In this document: positions 1-6,309 of the stretch, in pieces | Layout: the number at the start of each line of letters is the position of its first letter | How positions within the stretch are numbered: position 1 is the first letter of the stretch | NCBI GenBank assembly: GCA_049510055.1 | Contig: JBEKZI010000104.1 | Span: 1 to 6,309 of the forward strand | DNA: 6,309 nucleotides | Source of the DNA: JALHTV01 sp049510055 | GTDB taxonomy: Bacteria > Planctomycetota > Phycisphaerae > SM23-33 | Reading direction: 5' to 3' | Position numbers and translations under genes: made by a program | The notes under the pieces: generated by a model | Told to the model about the DNA's origin: nothing | Database searches by the model: none | The model's input: only the letters and a program-made list of their open reading frames with translations

Positions 1-37
1 TGTTGCCATTGTAGATGGTTGGTGGTAAAAGCACCCC

Positions 38-83
38 TCCTTCAGCGTGGACAGCGCTGTGGCCACGATGAAGGAATATTTTT
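38..83 (+). terminator. Terminator-like hairpin with T tract upstream of 23S
   Basis: TCCTTCA (38-44) pairs with TGAAGGA (69-75). After one G/A mismatch, CGTGG (46-50) pairs with CCACG (63-67), giving 12 pairs around a 12-base loop. The 3' arm is followed by ATATTTTT (76-83), the layout of a Rho-independent terminator on the + strand. It could end a transcript entering from the left, making 23S-5S a separate unit. It could instead be a structured part of the rRNA spacer that is read through, because a boxA lies 50 bases downstream. The pairing is directly visible; the function is inferred. Confidence 0.45.
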
Positions 84-133
84 CGTCTCGTCGGCCGCTA
101 GGGCCGGCAGGCGGCCACGGCGGATGAGTGAAC

Positions 134-146
134 GGCTCTTTGAAAA
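134..146 (+). promoter_or_regulatory. boxA-like rRNA antitermination element
   Basis: GGCTCTTTGAAAA closely matches the bacterial rRNA boxA (E. coli TGCTCTTTAACAA), with the GCTCTTT core exact. It lies about 135 bases before the 23S 5' end and just ahead of the processing stem, where spacer boxA elements are usually found. In the RNA it would be bound by NusB-NusE (S10) to allow Rho-resistant transcription through the 23S gene. A boxB was not identified. Confidence 0.65.
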
Positions 147-149
147 CCA

Positions 150-161
150 CATAGGGACGGG
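150..161 (+). other. 5' arm of pre-23S processing stem
   Basis: CATAGGGACGGG is the exact reverse complement of CCCGTCCCTATG at 3292-3303, which lies past the 3' end of the 23S gene. Further pairing continues inward: AAGGTTC (211-217) with GAACCTT (3277-3283), and GCCAATGGCGGC (228-239) with GCCGCTTTGGC (3258-3268, imperfect). Such stems that loop out the whole 23S are the usual RNase III substrate in bacterial pre-rRNA maturation. Confidence 0.75.
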
Positions 162-170
162 AAGATGTAG

Positions 171-210
171 TTGACCTTCGCGTGGTTACTTCAAGACGCG
201 CGAGGGTCAA
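171..210 (+). other. 12-bp hairpin in pre-23S leader
   Basis: Bases 171-182 (TTGACCTTCGCG) pair with 199-210 (CGCGAGGGTCAA) over 12 contiguous pairs with one T-G wobble, closing a 16-base loop. It sits between the outer (150-161) and inner (211-217) strands of the processing stem, so it would project as a side arm of the precursor. No T tract follows, which argues against a terminator. Its role is probably structural or in processing. Confidence 0.6.
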
Positions 211-280
211 AAGGTTCACCGAGAAGCGCCAATGGCGGCTTGACAGTCCGTAGCGGTCCGCGAGGGCCAACGACGGATGT

Positions 281-3221
<2,941 letters not shown>

Positions 3222-3291
3222 ACTTCTGTCATTGTCCTTCGCTCCGCGAAGGGCCAGGCCGCTTTGGCTAATCGATGAACCTTGACAGCTC

Positions 3292-3303
3292 CCCGTCCCT
3301 ATG
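3292..3303 (+). other. 3' arm of pre-23S processing stem
   Basis: CCCGTCCCTATG is exactly complementary to 150-161, about 3.1 kb upstream, and is the outermost visible strand of the helix that loops out the 23S precursor. Random 12-base complementarity at symmetrical flanking positions is unlikely, and the inner pairings support it. Confidence 0.75.
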
Positions 3304-3314
3304 ATGATTGCGCC

Positions 3315-3338
3315 CGGCAGGACCGACAGGCCCTGCCG
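3315..3338 (+). other. Hairpin preceding 5S rRNA
   Basis: CGGCAGG (3315-3321) pairs with CCTGCCG (3332-3338) around a 10-base loop, ending a few bases before the 5S 5' end. No T tract follows, so it is not an intrinsic terminator. It may help define the 5S precursor cleavage site. Confidence 0.5.
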
Positions 3339-3343
3339 AGGCC

Positions 3344-3455
<112 letters not shown>

Positions 3456-3461
3456 ATATCG

Positions 3462-3497
3462 CAAGCCCTCGGGAAACCCCCGGGGGCTTGTGCTTTT
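3462..3497 (+). terminator. Intrinsic terminator of the 23S-5S unit
   Basis: CAAGCCCTCGGG (3462-3473) pairs with CCCGGGGGCTTG (3479-3490) over 12 pairs with one T-G wobble and a 5-base AAACC loop. TGCTTTT follows. The strong GC stem, T-rich tail and position a few bases after the 5S gene make this a standard Rho-independent terminator on the + strand. On the opposite strand the hairpin lacks a good T tract, so it probably does not serve murD. Confidence 0.88.
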
Positions 3498-3503
3498 AAA
3501 ACC

Positions 3504-3584
3504 AGGTAAGAGGTTAGAGGTTAGAGGTAAGCAAAACCGGTACAGGGGGTGTTCTCACCTTTCACCTCTAACCTCTAACCTTTG
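3504..3584. repeat. Inverted array of 7-base repeats
   Basis: The left arm is four tandem heptamers: AGGTAAG (3504-3510), AGGTTAG (3511-3517), AGGTTAG (3518-3524) and AGGTAAG (3525-3531). The right arm is four heptamers in the opposite sense: ACCTTTC (3557-3563), ACCTCTA (3564-3570), ACCTCTA (3571-3577) and ACCTTTG (3578-3584). Bases 3511-3528 are the exact reverse complement of 3564-3581, so an 18-bp perfect stem with a 35-base loop can form. It lies between the rRNA terminator and the 3' end of murD, and its AT-richer sequence differs from the GC-rich neighbours. It could be a dispersed REP- or MITE-like element, or the transcription stop for the - strand operon. No ORF is present. Confidence 0.85.
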
Positions 3585-3602
3585 ATTGCTAAGCCGCCGT
3601 TC

Positions 3603-4931
3603 TCAATCCGGCAGTTTATTGACCAGTTCCACGAACGTTCTGCCGCGGTGCTCGTAATTGGTGAACATGTCGTAGCTGGCGCACGCGGGGCTCAGCAGCA
3701 CGTGGTCGCCGGCCGACGCCTGCTCAGCCGCGGCCCACACGGCGGAGGGAAAGTCTTTGGAATGGACCACCAGGGGCGATTGGCCGCGGCGATGCTTTTC
3801 GACGGCCTGGGCGATCTGCTCCGCCGTAGCGCCCACGACGATCGCCGCCTTGGCGCGCTTGGCGACGGCTTGGCCCATCGCATCGAAGCTGACATGCTTG
3901 TCGTACCCGCCCAGGATCATCACGGCCCGCCGCGGCGGGAAGGCTTCCATCGCGACGATGGCGCCGTCGGGCGTGGTGCACTTGGAGTCGTTGTAGTACC
4001 GCACGCCGCGACGGCTGGCCACGAATTGGAGCCGGTGCGGCAGGCCGGCAAAGTCCGCCAATGCCGCCGCGGCCGCCGCGCGGTCCACGCCGAATTGCTT
4101 CGCCGCCACCCAGGCGGCCTGGGCGTTGGCCTGGTTGTGCGCGCCGGGCACGGCCAATTTAAAAGGTTCACCGGCCGGGTCGAACGTCTCCACGCGGCCT
4201 GGCGCCTCGGCCGCCCAGGCCGAGACGGTCGCGTCGGCGGCGTTGAGGACCAGCACGTCGTCGCGCGACTGGAAGCGAAAGATGTTCTTCTTGGCCGCCG
4301 CATAGAGGCGGATGTCGTCCTGGTAGCGGTCCAGGTGGTTGCCGATGAGGTTGGTAACCACGGCCACGTGCGGGCTGACGCCGATAATGGGCAGGTCCTC
4401 CAGTTGGAAGCTCGACAGCTCCAGCACCACGACGTGATCCGCCGCGATGCGGCCCAGGTCCTCCAGCAAACTCTTGCCGATGTTCCCGCCGACGTGCGTG
4501 GGGAGCGTGCATTCCAGGATCGCGCCGGCCATCGCGGTCGTGGTGGACTTGCCCACGCTGCCGGTGATGCCCAGCACAGGCGCGGGGCAACGCTCCAGGA
4601 ACAGATTGATCTCCGTGGTGTACGGCACGCCGCCGGCGGCCAGGGCCTCGGCCAGCAGGGGCATGTCCTTGGGCACGGCCGGGTTGACCACCAGCAGGTC
4701 GGCGGCGGTGAAGTCGGCCTTTGCGTGCCCGCCCAGGTGCAGCGCCACGTCCAGCCCGGCCAGGGCGGCGACCGACTCGGCCAGCTCCGAAGCCGCCGCC
4801 ATGTCGGAGACCGTCACCTTCGCCTGCTGGCTGCACAGCCATCGCGTCACGCCCACGCCGCCGCCGAACCGCCCCAATCCCACGACGGTGACGGCCTTGC
4901 CTGCAAGGTCGGCGGGGCGGGCGGGGGTCAT
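3603..4931 (-). CDS. murD: UDP-N-acetylmuramoylalanine--D-glutamate ligase (MurD)
   Basis: This cytoplasmic Mur ligase uses ATP to join D-glutamate to UDP-MurNAc-L-Ala in peptidoglycan precursor synthesis. The product is 442 aa, normal for the family. The N-terminal Rossmann-like domain has GLGRFGGG (residues 18-25). The central ATPase domain has the P-loop GITGSVGKST (121-130, Lys128), GGNIG (148-152), ELSSFQLE (171-178), NHLDR (198-202) and Lys214 at the position of the carbamylated lysine. The C-terminal domain has LPHR (297-300), NDSKCT (314-319), GGYDK (341-345) and SPACAS (414-419) with Phe423. These match the E. coli MurD ligand-binding residues in order. Departures are Val126 where Asn is usual in the P-loop, Asn198 for Asp before the catalytic His, and TT instead of TN after NDSK. 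The ATG overlaps the upstream peptidase stop as ATGA and has a GGAGG ribosome binding site four bases away, which supports translational coupling. Confidence 0.95.
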   Translation of the reverse strand: MTPARPADLAGKAVTVVGLGRFGGGVGVTRWLCSQQAKVTVSDMAAASELAESVAALAGLDVALHLGGHAKADFTAADLLVVNPAVPKDMPLLAEALAAGGVPYTTEINLFLERCPAPVLGITGSVGKSTTTAMAGAILECTLPTHVGGNIGKSLLEDLGRIAADHVVVLELSSFQLEDLPIIGVSPHVAVVTNLIGNHLDRYQDDIRLYAAAKKNIFRFQSRDDVLVLNAADATVSAWAAEAPGRVETFDPAGEPFKLAVPGAHNQANAQAAWVAAKQFGVDRAAAAAALADFAGLPHRLQFVASRRGVRYYNDSKCTTPDGAIVAMEAFPPRRAVMILGGYDKHVSFDAMGQAVAKRAKAAIVVGATAEQIAQAVEKHRRGQSPLVVHSKDFPSAVWAAAEQASAGDHVLLSPACASYDMFTNYEHRGRTFVELVNKLPD

Positions 4932-6160
4932 ATCGCCTCCGCGGGCCCCAGGCCCAGGACCGTCATAGCCGTCAAGTCGTACCGCCGGGCGACTTCCAGA
5001 ACCCCCTCGGCGGTGACGGCGAAGTAGTTGTCGATCTCCTTGGCCAGCGGCAGGTACTCGCGACGGTAGAGCCAGTCGAAGCCCACGGCGGTCAGCCGGC
5101 CCATGGGCAGCTCGCCGTGCAGCGTGGCGCCGGAGGCGATCTTGTTCTTGGCGGCTTGGAGTTCCGCTTCAGTCGCCCCGTCCTGCATGAATCGGCGGAA
5201 CTCCTCCCGCGTGATCCGCACGGCCTCGGCGGCGCGGCGCGGCTCGCAGGCAAGGAAAGTGATGAACGCCCCGGCCCCGTCGAGCAGGTCGTAGGTCATC
5301 TGGGCCTCGTCGGCGATGGCGGGGTCGATCAGGGCATAGAACAGGCGGCTGCCGGTGGGGTGGCCCAGGATTGTGGCCGCTAGGTGCGCGGCGTAACGGT
5401 CGTCGCCCTGGGCCGAGGGGGCCGGCGACATGATGCCGACGTTCTGATGGGCCAGGTTGGCATCGACGATGGTCCGGGCCGTCCCGGCGGCCGGTGCGGG
5501 CGACAGGTCCCGCGACACCTCGTAGGGTTTCCAGTGCGAGCAGGATTCTTGGATTTTTCCCAGCGCCGCCGGCCAATCCAGGTTGCCCACGACCACGGCC
5601 GTGATGTTGCCGGGACTGTAGCGGCGGTCGAAGTATTCCAGCATGTCCTGGCGCGTCAGGGCCGTGATGGATTCCGCCGTGCCCACGATGCTGTGGCCCA
5701 GCGGGTGGCTGGCGAAGTGCTCCGCCATGAGCTTGTCGTACAAGCGGTGCTGGGGCTGGTCCTGGTAGCGGGCGATCTCGTCCAGGATGACGTGCTTCTC
5801 GACGTCGAAGTCCTCCTGCCGCAGCGACGGGCGGAGCAGGTCGGCCAGCAGGTCCAGCAGCGGCGTCTGGAATTCCTTGAGCACCGCGCCGAAATAGATG
5901 GTGTTCTCCTCGCTGGTGAAGGCGTTGTTTTGCGCCCCCATGCGGTCGAAGTCGCGGTTGACCTCCAGGGCCGTCCGCCGCGGCGTGCCCTTGAACATCA
6001 TGTGCTCCAGGAAGTGGCTGACGCCGGCGACATTGGCCGTTTCGTCGCGGCTGCCCGTACGGACGAAGAACCCCGCCGCCATCGACTCGACCGTCCGGTT
6101 GATCTCGCCGATGACGGTCAGCCCATTGTCCAGAACCGCGTGCTTGAATTCCAATTCCAT
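4928..6160 (-). CDS. M16 family zinc metallopeptidase
   Basis: This is an insulinase/processing-peptidase-like protein of 410 aa, typical of single bacterial M16B subunits. The inverted zinc motif HFLEH is at residues 49-53 (His49 and His53 bind zinc, Glu52 is catalytic). The distal acidic pair is Glu121 and Glu128, with Glu128 the likely third zinc ligand. The N-terminal catalytic domain spans roughly residues 5-160 and the M16_C domain roughly 165-350, starting near the RYSPGNITAVVVGN segment (about 180-193). No signal peptide or membrane segment is visible, so it is probably cytoplasmic. The segment after SRLF reads ALIDPAIADEA instead of the common LREKRGLAYSV, so the conserved Arg/Tyr pair of the C-terminal domain is not recognisable. 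I chose the ATG at 6160 because GGA lies seven bases upstream; an ATG at 6166 and a TTG at 6172 are alternatives. Its substrate is unknown. It lies 23 bases after another M16-type gene, suggesting a heteromeric protease. Confidence 0.93.
   Translation of the reverse strand: MELEFKHAVLDNGLTVIGEINRTVESMAAGFFVRTGSRDETANVAGVSHFLEHMMFKGTPRRTALEVNRDFDRMGAQNNAFTSEENTIYFGAVLKEFQTPLLDLLADLLRPSLRQEDFDVEKHVILDEIARYQDQPQHRLYDKLMAEHFASHPLGHSIVGTAESITALTRQDMLEYFDRRYSPGNITAVVVGNLDWPAALGKIQESCSHWKPYEVSRDLSPAPAAGTARTIVDANLAHQNVGIMSPAPSAQGDDRYAAHLAATILGHPTGSRLFYALIDPAIADEAQMTYDLLDGAGAFITFLACEPRRAAEAVRITREEFRRFMQDGATEAELQAAKNKIASGATLHGELPMGRLTAVGFDWLYRREYLPLAKEIDNYFAVTAEGVLEVARRYDLTAMTVLGLGPAEAI
4936..4940 (-). 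promoter_or_regulatory. Ribosome binding site of murD
   Basis: On the - strand GGAGG lies four bases before the ATG at 4931-4929, inside the last codons of the upstream peptidase gene. It fixes the murD start and fits coupled translation across the ATGA overlap. Confidence 0.75.
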
Positions 6161-6183
6161 GTGCATTTCCAAAAAAGTGCTCG

Positions 6184-6309
6184 CTAGCCCGCCAGAGTGC
6201 CGGTGTCCAGGGGTTCGGGGCCGATGACCAGCACGGTGAAGCGGTCCGGCCGGAACTGCCGTGCGTAGGCCAGGACTTCCTCCAGCGGCACGCGGTCGAT
6301 GGCGTCCAT
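6184..6309 (-). CDS. M16 peptidase-like protein, C-terminal fragment (runs off window)
   Basis: This frame enters from the right edge and ends at TAG (6186-6184), encoding 41 visible residues. The segment RVPLEEVLAYARQFRPDRFTVLVIGP resembles the end of M16_C domains, where a helix leads into a final strand of the form RPDRLTVVVVGP. The ATG at the very edge is most likely an internal Met, because 41 residues is far too short for the family. The zinc motif would lie outside the window, so it is unknown whether this is an active subunit or an inactive partner. The stop lies 23 bases before the chosen start of the next M16 gene, so the two are almost certainly co-transcribed. Confidence 0.72.
   Translation of the reverse strand: MDAIDRVPLEEVLAYARQFRPDRFTVLVIGPEPLDTGTLAG

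Larger units (their letters stand above)
1..280 (+). other. Non-coding leader/spacer upstream of 23S rRNA
   Basis: No credible gene is visible on either strand. The stretch is rich in local secondary structure: a hairpin with a T tract (38-83), GC-rich alternatives at 92-106 or 93-116 (GGCCGC pairing with GCGGCC), a boxA-like element (134-146), a 12-bp hairpin (171-210), and a small GCGA-loop hairpin (255-268). Several segments pair with the sequence after the 23S gene. I looked for a 16S 3' end (the GTAACAAGG and GGATCACCTCC motifs) and for tRNAs and found neither. Any 16S gene must therefore lie beyond the left edge or be unlinked, as it often is in planctomycetes. I see no convincing -35/-10 pair. 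Confidence 0.7.
3222..3343 (+). other. 23S-5S internal transcribed spacer
   Basis: This spacer of about 122 bases has no tRNA or ORF. It contains a 7-bp hairpin with a 3-base loop (CCTTCGC 3236-3242 with GCGAAGG 3246-3252). It also carries the 3' strands of the pre-23S processing stem (3258-3268, 3277-3283, 3292-3303) and a hairpin just before the 5S gene (3315-3338). All of these fit separation of the two rRNAs by nuclease processing. Confidence 0.8.

Noticed and set aside
3..31. Possible promoter TTGCCA ... TAAAAG
   Set aside because: The spacing is about 17 bases but the -10 match is poor, and a terminator-like hairpin follows at once.
32..50. CACCCCTCCTT as a possible 16S rRNA 3' end
   Set aside because: The preceding conserved 16S sequence (GTAACAAGG, GGTTGGATCACCTCC) is absent, so the resemblance to the anti-Shine-Dalgarno sequence is superficial.
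171..199. TTGACC as a -35 box for a 23S promoter
   Set aside because: No acceptable -10 hexamer lies at the right distance, and the bases form the 5' arm of a strong hairpin.
1..280. A tRNA gene in the spacer
   Set aside because: No GGTTCGAATC-type T-loop or matching acceptor stem was found on either strand.
3504..3584. The heptamer arrays as a CRISPR or telomere-like array
   Set aside because: Units are only 7 bases, contiguous, and inverted around one loop, without spacers. There are only four units per side, and no cas genes are nearby.
3582..5027. A 481-codon open frame on the + strand
   Set aside because: It lies exactly antisense to murD, whose full set of catalytic motifs is on the - strand. 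The translation is low complexity and rich in Arg, Gly, His and Val, as expected from the reverse of a GC-rich gene.
5384..6187. A 267-codon open frame on the + strand
   Set aside because: It is antisense to the M16 peptidase gene, has no recognisable domain, and is explained by GC-rich codon bias.

Overview
The window holds a ribosomal RNA module on the + strand (23S, then 5S, then an intrinsic terminator) facing a three-gene protein operon on the - strand: the C-terminal end of an M16-type peptidase, a complete M16 zinc peptidase, and murD. The two transcription units converge on a short intergenic stretch at about 3456-3602. That stretch contains the 5S terminator and an unusual inverted array of 7-base repeats.

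The organism looks like a GC-rich bacterium, most likely a member of the Planctomycetota and perhaps of the Phycisphaerae. Three things point that way: the MurD N-terminus with its GLGRFGGG nucleotide-binding loop and non-canonical Mur-ligase motifs; a short 5S rRNA of about 110 nt, a size known for planctomycetes; and core 23S bases that differ from the usual bacterial sequence. The assignment rests on motif memory, not on a database search.

Layout. Bases 1-280 are a non-coding leader or spacer. It contains a terminator-like hairpin with a T tract (38-83), a boxA antitermination element (134-146), the 5' half of a pre-23S processing stem, and a 12-bp hairpin (171-210). No 16S 3' end and no tRNA is visible there. 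The 23S gene is 281-3221, bounded by a perfectly complementary terminal helix. Bases 3222-3343 are the 23S-5S spacer, carrying the 3' half of the processing stem and local hairpins. The 5S gene is about 3344-3455, with its terminator at 3462-3497. The heptamer inverted repeat is at 3504-3584. murD (3603-4931), the complete M16 peptidase (4928-6160) and the M16 fragment (6184-6309, running off the window) all read on the - strand. They are tightly packed, with an ATGA overlap and a 23-base gap.

The rRNA module supplies the large ribosomal subunit RNAs. In the operon, MurD adds D-glutamate in cytoplasmic peptidoglycan precursor synthesis, and the paired M16 proteins probably form a two-subunit cytoplasmic zinc protease. 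No clear new defence or mobile system was found. The most unexplained elements are the heptamer inverted repeat, the terminator-like hairpin ahead of the 23S gene, and the departures from consensus in MurD, the M16 protein and the 23S core.
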